64,000 nucleotides of DNA from Salinivibrio kushneri. GTDB taxonomy: Bacteria; Pseudomonadota; Gammaproteobacteria; Enterobacterales; Vibrionaceae. The DNA lies in the NCBI RefSeq assembly GCF_027286325.1, contig NZ_CP114588.1:434001-498000 (forward strand), in the 5' to 3' direction. Shown here piece by piece: positions 1-10,356 of the stretch. Within the stretch, counting starts at the first letter, position 1; each line of letters starts with the position of its first letter. The notes below the pieces were generated by a model. It was not told where the DNA came from and searched no databases. It saw only the letters and a list, made by a program, of their open reading frames with translations. The position numbers and the translations under genes are program-made.

Positions 1-1
1 A

Positions 2-1618
2 GGGGACCTGTTTGGGGGCGTCACCACGGCGGTTATTTCTTTGCCCCTCTCGCTGGCGTTCGGGGTAGCGTCTGGTGCAGGCGCGGAAGCCGGGATGTGG
101 GGCGCCATTTTGGTGGGGCTTTTTGCCGCGTTATTTGGTGGCTCTTCAACCCTTATCTCAGAGCCGACCGGTCCGATGACAGTGATCATGACCGCGGTAC
201 TTACCACCATGGTGTCACGTTACCCCGAAGGGGGCATGGCGATGGGCTTTACCGTGGTCATGATGGCCGGCTTATTCCAAGTGATCTTGGGGACCTTGAA
301 GCTTGGAAAGTACGTTACTTTAATGCCATATAGCGTGATATCTGGGTTTATGTCCGGTATTGGCGTTATCTTGATCATTTTGCAGCTGCCGCCTTTGTTG
401 GGACACGTGCCCCCTGAAGGAGGCGTGCTGGGCACACTGAGGACGTTGCCTGAGCTGATTGCACACACTCAGCGCAGTGAGCTTTTATTGGGGCTGCTTA
501 CGCTTGGGATCCTCTTTTCTTTCCCACAAAAATATCGCCGTTATATGCCGGTACAACTCGTTGCCTTGGTGGTGGTGACTTTGCTGTCAATGTGGTGGTT
601 TGATCTCGAGGCGATTCGCCGAATTGGTGTGATCCCAACTGGCTTGCCAACCTTGATGCTGCCACACATCGACAGTGAGGTACTGACCACCATGGTGGTG
701 GATGCGTTAGTGTTGGGGACCTTGGGCTGTATTGATACTTTGCTCTCTGCGGTAATCGCTGACTCGTTGACGCGCGAAGAGCACGACTCGGATAAAGAGT
801 TGCGTGGTCAGGGGCTGGCCAATATGGTGGCGGGATTATTTGGCGCTTTGCCGGGAGCGGGTGGCACCATGGGCACGGTTGTTAATGTGCAAGTAGGCGG
901 ACGTTCACCGTTTGCGGCCATTGTGCGCGCCCTTATTCTAGCGGCGGTAATCTTGGTCGCAGGCTTTTTGACCGAGCCCATCCCGATGGCAGTGCTGGCA
1001 GGTATCGCCATCTATGTGGGCTTCAATATCCTTGACCGCACCTTTATCCAGCGTGCCCACAAAGTCAGCTTGCATCAAACCGTGATCATGTATGGAGTGA
1101 TGATACTGACGGTGTTGGTGGACTTAATTGTGGCAGTGGGCGTGGGTGTATTCATTGCCAATATTATTGCCATTGAGCACTTAAGCCGTGAGCAAGAAAA
1201 GCAGGTAAAAGCCATCAGTGATGCGGATGAAGATGACGTCCCCCTGAGCGAGATGGAAAGGGCTTTATTGGACAGCGCCAACGGAAAAGTGTTGTTTTTC
1301 TATCTCTCAGGCCCAATGATATTCAGTGTCTCTAAAGCGATTGCACGTCAGCACAGTAAAATCGAGGAATTTGATGTCATGATCTTAGACCTCAGTGACG
1401 TGCCCATGATTGATATGACCGTTGGCCTCGCGCTTGAAAATGCGATCAAAGATGCGGTTGACGCCAGTTGCCAAGTTTTTCTGCTCTGCCCCCACCAAAA
1501 AACACGGGATCAGCTTGAGCGCTTGCATGTTAAAAATTGGCTCACCGACGATCACACCTTTGATAGCCGTTATGATGCACTCCGTGCCGCGCACCGAGTG
1601 ACCGAGGTCATGCCTTAA
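2..1618 (+). CDS. SulP-family anion transporter with C-terminal STAS domain (5' end outside window)
   Basis: Inner-membrane transporter of the SulP (SLC26) family, which moves sulfate, bicarbonate or other anions. The frame is open from the first bases and already reads family sequence (GDLFGGVTTAVISLPLSLAFG), so the true start lies before the window; the TTG at 41 is only an internal codon. About 538 residues are visible: a series of hydrophobic helices up to about residue 395, including the conserved SEPTGP stretch, then a cytoplasmic STAS domain (about 425-535) with the IDMT loop. The stop is 14 bp before the ABC transporter gene, so co-transcription is possible. The substrate cannot be told from sequence. 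Confidence 0.9.
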   Translation, partial: GDLFGGVTTAVISLPLSLAFGVASGAGAEAGMWGAILVGLFAALFGGSSTLISEPTGPMTVIMTAVLTTMVSRYPEGGMAMGFTVVMMAGLFQVILGTLKLGKYVTLMPYSVISGFMSGIGVILIILQLPPLLGHVPPEGGVLGTLRTLPELIAHTQRSELLLGLLTLGILFSFPQKYRRYMPVQLVALVVVTLLSMWWFDLEAIRRIGVIPTGLPTLMLPHIDSEVLTTMVVDALVLGTLGCIDTLLSAVIADSLTREEHDSDKELRGQGLANMVAGLFGALPGAGGTMGTVVNVQVGGRSPFAAIVRALILAAVILVAGFLTEPIPMAVLAGIAIYVGFNILDRTFIQRAHKVSLHQTVIMYGVMILTVLVDLIVAVGVGVFIANIIAIEHLSREQEKQVKAISDADEDDVPLSEMERALLDSANGKVLFFYLSGPMIFSVSKAIARQHSKIEEFDVMILDLSDVPMIDMTVGLALENAIKDAVDASCQVFLLCPHQKTRDQLERLHVKNWLTDDHTFDSRYDALRAAHRVTEVMP

Positions 1619-1632
1619 AAGAACGGGAGCTT

Positions 1633-2556
1633 ATGAAAGCCATCGACATCAAAGACCTGGTCAAAACCTATGGGACCAGTGTTAAGGCGCTAAAAGGGGT
1701 ATCGCTCTCTGTCGAGGAGGGCGATTTTTATGCGCTATTGGGGCCAAATGGGGCGGGTAAATCCACCACCATTGGCATTTTGAGCTCACTGGTGAATAAA
1801 ACCCAGGGGCAGGTGAGTATTTTTGGCTACGATCTCGATACCCAAAAGGTGGAAGCCAAAAAACAAATCGGGCTGGTGCCACAAGAGTTTAACTTTAACC
1901 AGTTTGAGAAAGTGGAGCAGATCGTGGTGAACCAAGCGGGTTACTATGGTGTGCCCCGCGACCAAGCCAAATTACGCGCGAAAAAATACCTCTCGCAGCT
2001 CGATTTATGGGACAAGCGCCATGAGCCTGCCCGTAATTTGTCGGGAGGCATGAAGCGTCGCTTAATGATCGCCCGTGCGTTGATGCATGAGCCTCGTCTG
2101 TTGATCTTGGACGAGCCAACCGCTGGTGTCGACATTGAGCTACGTCGTTCAATGTGGGACTTTCTCACCGAGATTAACCGGCAAGGGATCACCATTATTC
2201 TCACCACTCATTACCTTGAAGAAGCCGAAACCTTGTGTCGCAACATCGGCATCATCAATCGAGGAGAGCTGGTAGAAGATACCTCCATGAAAGCCTTGCT
2301 GGCGAAGCTGGATGCAGAGACGTTTATCCTAGATTTACAACCCGGGCATAAGCTGAGCACCTTAAACGGTGTTAACTGGCAGAAAACCGATACTAATACC
2401 CTAGAAGTTGAAGTGAATAAGTCAGTCGGGTTGACCCCTGTCTTTGATCAGTTGTCGCAACAAGGCGTGCAGGTGCTGTCGATGCGCAATAAGGCAAATC
2501 GCCTTGAGGAGCTATTTGTCACCTTAATTCAGCAAAATGGGGAGGAGCGTGCATGA
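1633..2556 (+). CDS. yadG: ABC-2 type exporter ATP-binding subunit (YadG-like)
   Basis: Cytoplasmic ATPase subunit of an ABC exporter, 307 aa. Walker A (GPNGAGKST), the signature LSGGMKRR, Walker B (LLILDEPTAGVD) and the switch histidine (TTHYLEEAE) are all present and in order. The start is supported by a GGGAGC ribosome-binding sequence just upstream. It overlaps the permease gene by 4 bp (ATGA), which implies translational coupling and a two-subunit complex. E. coli yadGH has the same arrangement. The exported substrate is not known. Confidence 0.93.
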   Translation: MKAIDIKDLVKTYGTSVKALKGVSLSVEEGDFYALLGPNGAGKSTTIGILSSLVNKTQGQVSIFGYDLDTQKVEAKKQIGLVPQEFNFNQFEKVEQIVVNQAGYYGVPRDQAKLRAKKYLSQLDLWDKRHEPARNLSGGMKRRLMIARALMHEPRLLILDEPTAGVDIELRRSMWDFLTEINRQGITIILTTHYLEEAETLCRNIGIINRGELVEDTSMKALLAKLDAETFILDLQPGHKLSTLNGVNWQKTDTNTLEVEVNKSVGLTPVFDQLSQQGVQVLSMRNKANRLEELFVTLIQQNGEERA

Positions 2557-3323
2557 ATGCTTTGTATTGGGTGGCCTTTCGAACCTTGATTCATAAAGAA
2601 GTGGCGCGCTTTACCCGTATTTGGGTGCAAACCTTGGTTCCGCCAGCGATTACCATGAGCCTCTATTTTATCATTTTCGGTAATCTGATTGGCTCGCGGA
2701 TTGGCCAGATGGAAGGCTTCTCCTACATGGAGTATATCGTGCCGGGGCTTATCATGATGTCGGTGATCACCAACTCTTACTCCAACGTGGCCTCTTCGTT
2801 TTTTAGTGCCAAATTTCAGCATAATATTGAAGAGCTTTTGGTAGCACCGATCCCTAACTACGTGATCATTGCCGGTTATATCGGTGGCGGGATGTGTCGT
2901 GGGTTAGCGGTGGGGGCGTTGGTGACCATGACCTCCCTGTTTTTCGTCGACTTGCAGATAGCGCATCCGTTGATTGTGATTACCACCGTAGTGTTGACCT
3001 CGGCGGTGTTTGCCCTGGGTGGACTGATTAATGCTATCTTCGCCAAAACCTTTGACGATATTAGTCTTATCCCTACCTTTATCTTGACGCCATTAACTTA
3101 CCTCGGTGGGGTATTCTATTCGCTCTCCCTGCTGCCTGAGTTTTGGCAGGGGGTATCTAAGCTCAATCCCATTGTGTACATGGTAAACGCGTTTCGATAC
3201 GGCTTTCTTGGCGTGTCAGATGTCGGCATCATGACATCGTTTGGGGTGCTGATGCTGTTCATCATCGGGCTGTATGCCTTGGCGTGGGGTTTGATTTCCA
3301 AAGGAACAGGCTTGCGTAGTTAA
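2553..3323 (+). CDS. yadH: ABC-2 type exporter permease (YadH-like)
   Basis: Integral membrane partner of the preceding ATPase, 256 aa, with about six hydrophobic segments spread through the protein and the ABC-2 family stretch LTPLTYLGGVFYSLSLLP near residue 175. The ATG overlaps the stop of the ATPase gene. A hairpin terminator follows 39 bp after the stop, which closes this operon. Confidence 0.92.
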   Translation: MNALYWVAFRTLIHKEVARFTRIWVQTLVPPAITMSLYFIIFGNLIGSRIGQMEGFSYMEYIVPGLIMMSVITNSYSNVASSFFSAKFQHNIEELLVAPIPNYVIIAGYIGGGMCRGLAVGALVTMTSLFFVDLQIAHPLIVITTVVLTSAVFALGGLINAIFAKTFDDISLIPTFILTPLTYLGGVFYSLSLLPEFWQGVSKLNPIVYMVNAFRYGFLGVSDVGIMTSFGVLMLFIIGLYALAWGLISKGTGLRS

Positions 3324-3361
3324 CGACCTAACAGTACCAATAATCCGAGTTGATATCGGAT

Positions 3362-3395
3362 AAAAAGCCCCGGCCATGATGGCCGGGGCTTTTTA
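3362..3395. terminator. Bidirectional hairpin terminator between yadH and mrcB
   Basis: AAAAAGCCCCGGCC, a short ATGAT loop, then GGCCGGGGCTTTTT. A-rich and T-rich flanks on both sides suit both convergent units. Confidence 0.9.
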
Positions 3396-3435
3396 TTGCG
3401 AGCTTGAACGATGACGCCTGATGGTGTGCTGACGC

Positions 3436-5775
3436 TTAGTCAAATAGACCTTTCAGCCACCCGACCGGATCTGACTGACCACAGCGCTTGGCAAACTGCC
3501 CATCAATATCCCAAACCGGCAGCGATATTTCACCACGACAATTTAGTTGGTATTGACTGCCTTGCTGAGTCACGGCGACTGTGGTGACGTTAGCCGGCCA
3601 TGATAACGTCAGCGCACTGGCGCCTCGGCGACTGAGGTAATCATCATAGACACGCAATGCCCCCGACGCACCGGTAAGCCCGGTTGATTGGTTATCGTCG
3701 CGGCCAAGCCACACCGTGGTCACTTCTTTATCATCGATACCGACAAACCAACTATCACGGTTATCATCTGTGGTACCGGTTTTCCCCGCGAGTGCCACAT
3801 TGCCATGGCGACGCGTCAAGTAGCGTCCCGTCCCCTGCTGAACCACCTGTTTCATCGCGTACAACGTCAGCCAGCCCGCTTGCTGAGGCACAACACGCTC
3901 CGCTTTTGGCCAGTTTTGATAGAGGCTTTGCCCCTCTTTGGTGGTGACCGCGCGTAAGGCGGTTAAAGGGGCACGTTGCCCTCCGCTGCCGAGGGTTTGA
4001 TAGACCTGAGTGACATCGAACGGGCTCATGCTAAATGCGCCGAGGAGCAATGACGGTACTTCGGGGATACTATCGGTATTGGCGCCCAGTTTGCCGAAGG
4101 TATTGATCACTTCATCTAACCCCAGCTGCATGCCAAGATTCACCGTCGGCACGTTGTAGGACTTGGCAAGGGCGGTGAGTAAGGAAACACGGCCACGATA
4201 TTGACGATCGTAGTTACGCGGTTGCCAGCTACTGCCTTGGCTGCCCTCGAGGCGAATAGGTTTATCATCAATCTTGCTGGTCAGCTGGAAGCGTTCGGGC
4301 TGGCTCAATGCAGTCAGATACACCGCCGGCTTTGAGAGCGAGCCGATGGGGCGTTTGGCGTTTAATGCGCGATTAAAACCTGCAAAGCCTGGGCGCGCGC
4401 CGCCGACCATGGCACGGACTTCACCGCTGCGGCGGTCGGCAATCACTGCTGCCGCTTCAAGCTTGTTACCTGCTCGGCTTTTAAGTGCTTTGACCTTATC
4501 GACTACTGCGCCTTCAATCGCTTGCTGTGAGACAGGGTCGAGCGTGGTAAATATACGTAGCCCTTCGCCTGCGGCGTATTTATCGCCGACATTCTGGCGG
4601 ATCTCCTCTTTGAGTTGATCAAAGTAGGCGGGCTGAGGACGCGAGAGCGTCGGGGCGGCTTGAATATCGAGCGGGCGACTGGCGGCGGCATCATAATTGG
4701 CGCTGGTGAGCAGATTTTGCTCGAGCATCAAGCGCAACACCAGATCGCGTCGTGTTTTCGCGCGCTCAGGGTGGCGGAAGGGGTTGTAATAGGACGGCCC
4801 TTTTACCATGCCAACCAGCAATGCGAGTTGATCGACCCGTAGCTCACTAATAGGACGGCCAAAATACAAACGTGCCCCTAAGGGAAAGCCGTGCACGGGC
4901 TCACCACGGTTTTGGCCGAGGTAAACTTCGTTAAGGTAGGCTTCAAGGATTTTATCTTTGCTATAGCGAAAATCCAGGATCAGTGCCATGTAGGCTTCTT
5001 GTACCTTACGCCACAAGGTGCGATCACGCGTGAGAAACAAGTTCTTAGCCAACTGTTGGGTAAGCGTCGAGCCACCTTGTACGGTGCGCCCTGCGCGAAT
5101 ATTGGCAACCAAGGCGCGCAAAATACCGGTAGGAGAAACACCTTCGTGATGATAGAAGTCTCTGTCTTCCGTGGTAATTAAGGCTTCAACTAAAAACTCA
5201 GGAAAACGCTCTCGTGGCAAGAATAAGCGTTGCTCACGAATACCGGACTCCATCATACCCAGTAGCTTGGGCTCGATACGCAGTAATCCTAGCGGCTGCT
5301 GGCTGCTTACCTCGGTGATTTTACCCACTTGCCCGTCAGCAAAGCTTAGCATGGCATGACGCGCTGGCGCGGGGCCATCTTCAAAATCAAATGGGCGACG
5401 AATGATCTCAAGCCGTGTGCTTGACGCCGAGTATTCGCCAGGGCGTTTTGGGGTGCGTACCTTCTGATAATTAAGCGCATCCAGTTGCTGGCGTAACTGT
5501 GAGAGGGAAAAGTCACTGCCAGGAGACAGATTGATCACTCGGCCATAAACGACCCCAGGAAGCTGCCAAATCTGGCCGCTGAATTTGTCTTGGATTTTTC
5601 CATCCAGGTAAATACCTAAAATAACCACGGCGGCAATACCGACGAGGCTGCACTTTAGCCCCAAGCCTAACAGGCGTTTTCCCCAACTTGGCTTAGTCGG
5701 CGCCTTCTTGGGCTGGCGCTTGGGTGATGAACGTTTTTTGTTGCTCGCGCGTGAACGTGTTTTTTTCTCTGCCAT
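3436..5775 (-). CDS. mrcB: Penicillin-binding protein 1B, bifunctional peptidoglycan synthase
   Basis: Class A PBP of 779 aa that polymerises glycan strands and cross-links them in the periplasm. A very basic cytoplasmic tail (residues 1-34) is followed by one membrane helix (about 36-57), a UB2H-like region, then a glycosyltransferase domain with the EDRDFYHHEG motif (Glu203). The transpeptidase domain has the active-site S479-L-S-K482, a KSYN motif and KTGTT near residue 670. The length is slightly short of E. coli PBP1b but all catalytic motifs are intact. It lies 8 bp downstream of hrpB on the same strand. Confidence 0.95.
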   Translation of the reverse strand: MAEKKTRSRASNKKRSSPKRQPKKAPTKPSWGKRLLGLGLKCSLVGIAAVVILGIYLDGKIQDKFSGQIWQLPGVVYGRVINLSPGSDFSLSQLRQQLDALNYQKVRTPKRPGEYSASSTRLEIIRRPFDFEDGPAPARHAMLSFADGQVGKITEVSSQQPLGLLRIEPKLLGMMESGIREQRLFLPRERFPEFLVEALITTEDRDFYHHEGVSPTGILRALVANIRAGRTVQGGSTLTQQLAKNLFLTRDRTLWRKVQEAYMALILDFRYSKDKILEAYLNEVYLGQNRGEPVHGFPLGARLYFGRPISELRVDQLALLVGMVKGPSYYNPFRHPERAKTRRDLVLRLMLEQNLLTSANYDAAASRPLDIQAAPTLSRPQPAYFDQLKEEIRQNVGDKYAAGEGLRIFTTLDPVSQQAIEGAVVDKVKALKSRAGNKLEAAAVIADRRSGEVRAMVGGARPGFAGFNRALNAKRPIGSLSKPAVYLTALSQPERFQLTSKIDDKPIRLEGSQGSSWQPRNYDRQYRGRVSLLTALAKSYNVPTVNLGMQLGLDEVINTFGKLGANTDSIPEVPSLLLGAFSMSPFDVTQVYQTLGSGGQRAPLTALRAVTTKEGQSLYQNWPKAERVVPQQAGWLTLYAMKQVVQQGTGRYLTRRHGNVALAGKTGTTDDNRDSWFVGIDDKEVTTVWLGRDDNQSTGLTGASGALRVYDDYLSRRGASALTLSWPANVTTVAVTQQGSQYQLNCRGEISLPVWDIDGQFAKRCGQSDPVGWLKGLFD

Positions 5776-5783
5776 ACAATAGC

Positions 5784-8237
5784 TTAACTCTGATTAAAAT
5801 GGCGCTTGGTTTTTCGGGTTGGCACATGGTTGGCCGGATCATCAGGCCAAAGGTGCTTAGGGTAGCGCCCTTTCATTTCTTTTTGCACCTCTTTGTAACT
5901 GCCTTGCCAAAACCCCGCCAGATCTTGGGTGATTTGTAGCGGACGTCCAGCGGGGGAGAGTAGCTCCACTTGCACCGCCACCTTGCCGTTAGCCAGGGTG
6001 AGTGTCTGAGCCTGTCCGTACATCTCCTGCATTTTGACCGCTAAAACGGGCGCACTTTCTGGCGTATAGCGCAGTGGATAACGCGAGCCGGTTGGGACGG
6101 TAATATGTGTGGGCAGCGCCGCGTTCAATTGTTGGGTGACAGCAAAGCCGAACCAAGCTTCCAGCACAGGCTTGAGATCCAACTGCTGCAGGGCTTGCCA
6201 ACGTGACATGCCATGGATAAAAGGCGCCAGCCAGGTATCGAGGGATGCCAATAAGTCGTCGTCACTCAGTGGCGGTAGCATGATATCCAGTCCCCAGGCT
6301 TGCGCGCAGCGGGCGCGGGTGAGCAAGGACTGGCTGCCGCTTTGCCAATTCAATGCATTAATGCCTTTTTGGCGCACGGCGTCTAATAATCCTTGCGCCT
6401 GCTGCTCAGCACTGAGTGTATTAAGTGGCTCACGGCAAAGTACTAATTCGCCGAGGCGTTGCTGTTTTTCTGCTTTTAGCATGCCGCGGTGGTCATCCCA
6501 TTCCACAACCTCATGTTGACGTAATAAGTCGGGGCGCATCTGTTGTAGCGTGTCCAGTGATAGCGCGATGGCACTGAAGGCGCGGCTGTCGTGTTGAGCA
6601 CCGGCCATCACATCACAAACCACGATTGCCTCGGTGCGACTGAGTGCGTCTTGACTATCGAGCGTCACACCGTGACCATTGGCCATCATAAAGCGCCCCG
6701 CTTTTCCCCGTCTCAATGCGATTCTATCTGGCCAAATGTTCGCTGCCAGCAGTGGCAATATGGCTTCATCGAGTGGGCGTTGTAACGTTATCCCAAGTGC
6801 CCGTGCTAGTGACTGGGCGCGGTCTTGATAGTCTTTGTGAGACATGACCGCCTGTAATTGGTCAACCAGCGCCAGTGATACGCCTGATGTCATCGGTTTG
6901 TCGGCCCAAGCGGCAAGCCAACACGCCGTGGATAACACCGAAGCCTGCGACCTTTCAATACGGGCTAGCATCGCGGCAGCGCGGGGAGTGGCAGCTAACT
7001 GACTTGCCCGTTGCCCCAAGGCCGTTAACGCGTGGCGCGTATCAATCAGCCCCAATTGTGTCAGTCGCAGACACGCGGCTTGCCAGTGTTGGGTAGGGGG
7101 CGTGTCAAGCCAATGTAAATCCTTCACATCACAGCCCCATTGGATCACATTAAGCGCAAGATCGGTTAAATCTTCCCGCAAAATCGGGGCAGCGGGAGCG
7201 GCAGGTAAGCGTTGAAACTGCTCTTCGCTATATAGGCGCAGGCACTGTCCTTCCTCAAGGCGGCCGGCGCGGCCTGCTCGTTGAATGGCGGCACTGCGCG
7301 TGATCTGCCGTGTTACTAGCTTATCGATACCCGTTTGAGCTTGATGGATAACCATCCTCTCAAGTCCCGCATCGATCACTAACCGGATCCCTTCGATGGT
7401 TAAACTGGTTTCAGCAATGTTGGTTGTGAGCACTAACTTACGCCTTCCAGGAGAGGGAGGTGCGATCGCAGCGTGTTGTGCTGAGACGTCAAGGCTGCCG
7501 TGGAGACGATGCAAATCCATGTCATCAGGCAGGCGTCCTTCTAGGGCGGCATAAACCTGTTTTATCGTGCTCACACCGGGGAGAAAGAGTAGCGCTGATC
7601 CCGCGTGTTGAGCGATAAAATCGAGGCTTGCGCTGGCCACCGCATGCGCCCATTGTGAATGCCGTGAAATCGGATGGTAATGATAATGAATCGGAAAACT
7701 ACGTCCTTCGGTGGTGAGGGGTAAGGCATCGGGTAAATGCTGACGCAGGGCGTGGTTATCTAATGTCGCGGACATGATCACCAGGCGTAGGTCATCTCGC
7801 AAGCCAGCTTGGCAGTCTAGGCTCAAGGCGAGCGCGAGATCGGCATGCAGACTGCGTTCGTGAAACTCATCGAACATGATCACACTCACGCCATCAAGCA
7901 TGGGATCCGTTTGTAGCAAACGTGTCAGCACCCCCTCAGTGACCACCTCTACACGCGTTTTAGCACTGACTTTTGTCTCCCCACGCATGCGTAAACCTAT
8001 GGTTTGGCCAATAGGTTCACCCAGGTGATGGGCGAGGAAGTGGGCAATATTGCGAGCGGCGAGCCGACGGGGTTCCAGTAGCACGACTTTTCCCTGCAGT
8101 GATGCTTGCTCAAGTAACGCAAGGGGTAAGCGCGTCGACTTACCGGCTCCTGGTGGTGCGGATAAGAGGATCTGCGGATGGGTCGTGAGCCCGTCTATCA
8201 GGTCAGGTATCACGGCATCAATGGGAAGCTGCGACAA
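5784..8237 (-). CDS. hrpB: ATP-dependent helicase HrpB
   Basis: DEAH-type helicase of 817 aa, HrpB family. Motif I is PPGAGKST (Lys33), motif II is DEFH (residues 123-126; HrpB proteins typically have DEFH in place of DEAH), motif III is SAT, and motif VI is QRAGRAGR. The C-terminal HrpB-specific region is present to the end (WPDDPANHVPTRKTKRH). It is read divergently from thpR, with 65 bp between the two start codons. Its cellular role is poorly defined. Confidence 0.95.
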   Translation of the reverse strand: MSQLPIDAVIPDLIDGLTTHPQILLSAPPGAGKSTRLPLALLEQASLQGKVVLLEPRRLAARNIAHFLAHHLGEPIGQTIGLRMRGETKVSAKTRVEVVTEGVLTRLLQTDPMLDGVSVIMFDEFHERSLHADLALALSLDCQAGLRDDLRLVIMSATLDNHALRQHLPDALPLTTEGRSFPIHYHYHPISRHSQWAHAVASASLDFIAQHAGSALLFLPGVSTIKQVYAALEGRLPDDMDLHRLHGSLDVSAQHAAIAPPSPGRRKLVLTTNIAETSLTIEGIRLVIDAGLERMVIHQAQTGIDKLVTRQITRSAAIQRAGRAGRLEEGQCLRLYSEEQFQRLPAAPAAPILREDLTDLALNVIQWGCDVKDLHWLDTPPTQHWQAACLRLTQLGLIDTRHALTALGQRASQLAATPRAAAMLARIERSQASVLSTACWLAAWADKPMTSGVSLALVDQLQAVMSHKDYQDRAQSLARALGITLQRPLDEAILPLLAANIWPDRIALRRGKAGRFMMANGHGVTLDSQDALSRTEAIVVCDVMAGAQHDSRAFSAIALSLDTLQQMRPDLLRQHEVVEWDDHRGMLKAEKQQRLGELVLCREPLNTLSAEQQAQGLLDAVRQKGINALNWQSGSQSLLTRARCAQAWGLDIMLPPLSDDDLLASLDTWLAPFIHGMSRWQALQQLDLKPVLEAWFGFAVTQQLNAALPTHITVPTGSRYPLRYTPESAPVLAVKMQEMYGQAQTLTLANGKVAVQVELLSPAGRPLQITQDLAGFWQGSYKEVQKEMKGRYPKHLWPDDPANHVPTRKTKRHFNQS

Positions 8238-8302
8238 GAGTTTACCCTTTGTGTCAGAATCAAAGTGACTATTTTAACGGACTGAGCGTAAAAGGAGAGC
8301 CC

Positions 8303-8854
8303 ATGCGACTATTTTTCGCATTAGGTTTGGACGAGAAAGCCAATCAGGCCGCTCGGGATCGCCTCGTGCGTTACAACCATCACCTTTTTGGAGTGGGGCG
8401 CGCGGTGCCCGATCAGAACTTACATCTCACCTTGGCGTTTTTGGGGGAGGTCCCTGATACCAAGCTCCCCGCGCTCCAAGCTGCGGCAAGTAACCTGGAT
8501 CTGCCTGCGTTTTCTCTCACTACCTCTGGTGTTGAAATATGGGAACAGCCGAAGATTGCGTGTGTAACGTTCAACCAACCACCGTCGGCATTGTTTGAGC
8601 TGGCCAATCATTTACAAACCTTATCCGTTTGGCCCGCTAAAGCGGACAGTCATGCGTTTACCCCGCATATTACCTTGCGTCGTGGTGTCAAAGATGACAA
8701 TGCACTGGACTTACCGACGCTTCCTGCCCAGACATTTGCCTGTCAACAATTTGGGTTATATGCTTCGCCCTCCTCCGCGTCGGATGAATCGATACCCAGA
8801 GATAATGAGGGGCGGGCGTTATACCAATGCCTACATCAATTCAGCCTTTGTTAA
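8303..8854 (+). CDS. thpR: RNA 2',3'-cyclic phosphodiesterase (2H family)
   Basis: 183-aa 2H phosphoesterase that opens 2',3'-cyclic phosphate ends of RNA. Both HxTx motifs are visible: H41-L-T-L and H122-I-T-L. I chose ATG 8303, preceded by AAAGGAGAGCCC; an in-frame ATG at 8249 would add 18 unrelated residues and lacks a good ribosome-binding site. sfsA starts 19 bp after the stop, so the two probably share a transcript. Confidence 0.9.
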   Translation: MRLFFALGLDEKANQAARDRLVRYNHHLFGVGRAVPDQNLHLTLAFLGEVPDTKLPALQAAASNLDLPAFSLTTSGVEIWEQPKIACVTFNQPPSALFELANHLQTLSVWPAKADSHAFTPHITLRRGVKDDNALDLPTLPAQTFACQQFGLYASPSSASDESIPRDNEGRALYQCLHQFSLC

Positions 8855-8873
8855 TCATCAGCAGGAACGGCAG

Positions 8874-9596
8874 ATGCAATTTTCCCCACCGCTAGCGTCG
8901 GCAACTTTAGTACGCCGCTATAAACGTTTTTTAACCGATGTCACGCTGGCTAATGGCGAGTCGCTGACCATGCATTGTGCCAATACAGGGGCGATGACCG
9001 GTTGTGCGACGCCAGGAGATACCGTTTGGTATTCCACCTCCGATAATACCAAGCGTAAATACCCGCATAGTTGGGAGCTCAATTATACCCAGCAGGGACA
9101 CTGGATTTGTGTTAACACGGCGCGCGCCAACACCTTGGCGGTTGAAGCGGTGCAGGCGAATCGTATCCCTGAACTAGTGGGGTATCGACAATTACAGACG
9201 GAAGTACGCTATGGCAGTGAAAACAGCCGCATAGACCTACTATTACGTGACGATGACAAACCTGACTGCTATATAGAAGTAAAGAGTGTCACATTATTGG
9301 GAGAAGACGGCTGGGGTGCGTTTCCGGACGCCGTCTCGACACGTGGGCAAAAGCACCTGCGTGAGCTGATGGCGATGGCAGAGCAAGGACATCGTGCGGT
9401 TTTATTATTCGTTGTTTTGCACTCAGGGATTGAAAAAGTCACAGGCGCCCCCCATATCGACCCGGATTATAACCAGTTATTAAATCAGGCGCTGGCGTCA
9501 GGGGTAGAAGTGCTCTGCTATCAGGCTCAGATGTCGCCGAGTGAGCTAAATCTGGTTAATTCCGTACCTTTTGTTAGTCATAACGCAAAAGTGTAA
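8874..9596 (+). CDS. sfsA: SfsA, sugar fermentation stimulation protein
   Basis: 240-aa SfsA family protein. The N-terminal OB-like part ([12 protein letters not shown]) and the nuclease-like core are present, with the IDLLL and YIEVKSVTL stretches where acidic residues and Lys lie as in PD-(D/E)XK folds. Family members are described as DNA-binding regulators of maltose metabolism; the nuclease likeness is inferred from fold. The frame is open upstream to 8595, overlapping thpR, but homology begins at ATG 8874, so I use that start. The neighbouring sfsA-dksA-gluQ order is common in gammaproteobacteria. Confidence 0.92.
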   Translation: MQFSPPLASATLVRRYKRFLTDVTLANGESLTMHCANTGAMTGCATPGDTVWYSTSDNTKRKYPHSWELNYTQQGHWICVNTARANTLAVEAVQANRIPELVGYRQLQTEVRYGSENSRIDLLLRDDDKPDCYIEVKSVTLLGEDGWGAFPDAVSTRGQKHLRELMAMAEQGHRAVLLFVVLHSGIEKVTGAPHIDPDYNQLLNQALASGVEVLCYQAQMSPSELNLVNSVPFVSHNAKV

Positions 9597-9719
9597 GCAT
9601 GTTCACATTGGGCGTTGCGCGGCGTAAATCAAAGATTGCCACCCTAAAGGCTTTCTGCTATAGATAGCGCCCTCATTTGACAGACACGGGTCATGTCAAG
9701 GTTTTTTAGGAGAAGCTGA

Positions 9720-10169
9720 ATGCCAGAAAGCAAAGAAAAGAAATCGCTGGGCATCCTGGCCATTGCCGGATTAGAGCCATACCAGGAGAAACCTGGAGAG
9801 GAGTATATGGGAGAGGCTCAGCTTGAGCATTTCCGTAAAATCCTCAATGCGTGGCGTAATCAGCTCAGGGAAGAAGTCGACCGCACCATGAATCATATGA
9901 AAGATGAGGCGGCTAATTTCCCCGATCCTGTCGATCGTGCAGCACAGGAAGAGGAATTCAACCTAGAGCTGCGTAATCGCGATCGCGAGCGCAAGCTGAT
10001 TAAGAAGATCGATAAGACATTGCAGCGTATCGAAGATGATGACTTCGGCTTTTGCGACTCGTGTGGTATCGAAATTGGGGTGCGCCGCTTAGAAGCTCGC
10101 CCAACAGCAGAGTTGTGTATTGACTGTAAAACACTGGCTGAGCTAAAAGAAAAGCAAATGGCTGGCTAA
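9720..10169 (+). CDS. dksA: DksA, RNA polymerase-binding transcription factor
   Basis: 149-aa partner of ppGpp that binds the RNA polymerase secondary channel and adjusts rRNA and amino acid promoters. The long coiled coil spans about residues 35-110 and carries the DPVDRA tip region. A four-Cys zinc finger follows (CDSCG and CIDCK). The start is supported by AGGAGAAG. It has its own 123-bp upstream region and a hairpin terminator downstream, so it can be a single transcription unit. Confidence 0.97.
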   Translation: MPESKEKKSLGILAIAGLEPYQEKPGEEYMGEAQLEHFRKILNAWRNQLREEVDRTMNHMKDEAANFPDPVDRAAQEEEFNLELRNRDRERKLIKKIDKTLQRIEDDDFGFCDSCGIEIGVRRLEARPTAELCIDCKTLAELKEKQMAG

Positions 10170-10236
10170 CGCTTGCCCGTTATATTTGCACTCATCGATC
10201 TCTAGCCGTGGTTAGCAGAGAGAAAATCAGACAGAT

Positions 10237-10262
10237 AAAAGGGAGCTTCGGCTCCCTTTTTG
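10237..10262 (+). terminator. Terminator after dksA
   Basis: AAAAGGGAGC, a TTCG loop, then GCTCCCTTTTT: a strong rho-independent hairpin with a UUCG tetraloop. Confidence 0.9.
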
Positions 10263-10356
10263 TATTTTTGGGTGCTTGTGTTAGCGCAAGATCCCCGTAC
10301 AATTTGCGCTATTCACACTCGCTGCAGGCGTTGCACCTACTGTATATGCGCTTATC

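Noticed and set aside
8595..8873. N-terminal extension of sfsA
   Set aside because: Open frame only; it overlaps thpR and lacks homology. SfsA homology starts at 8874.
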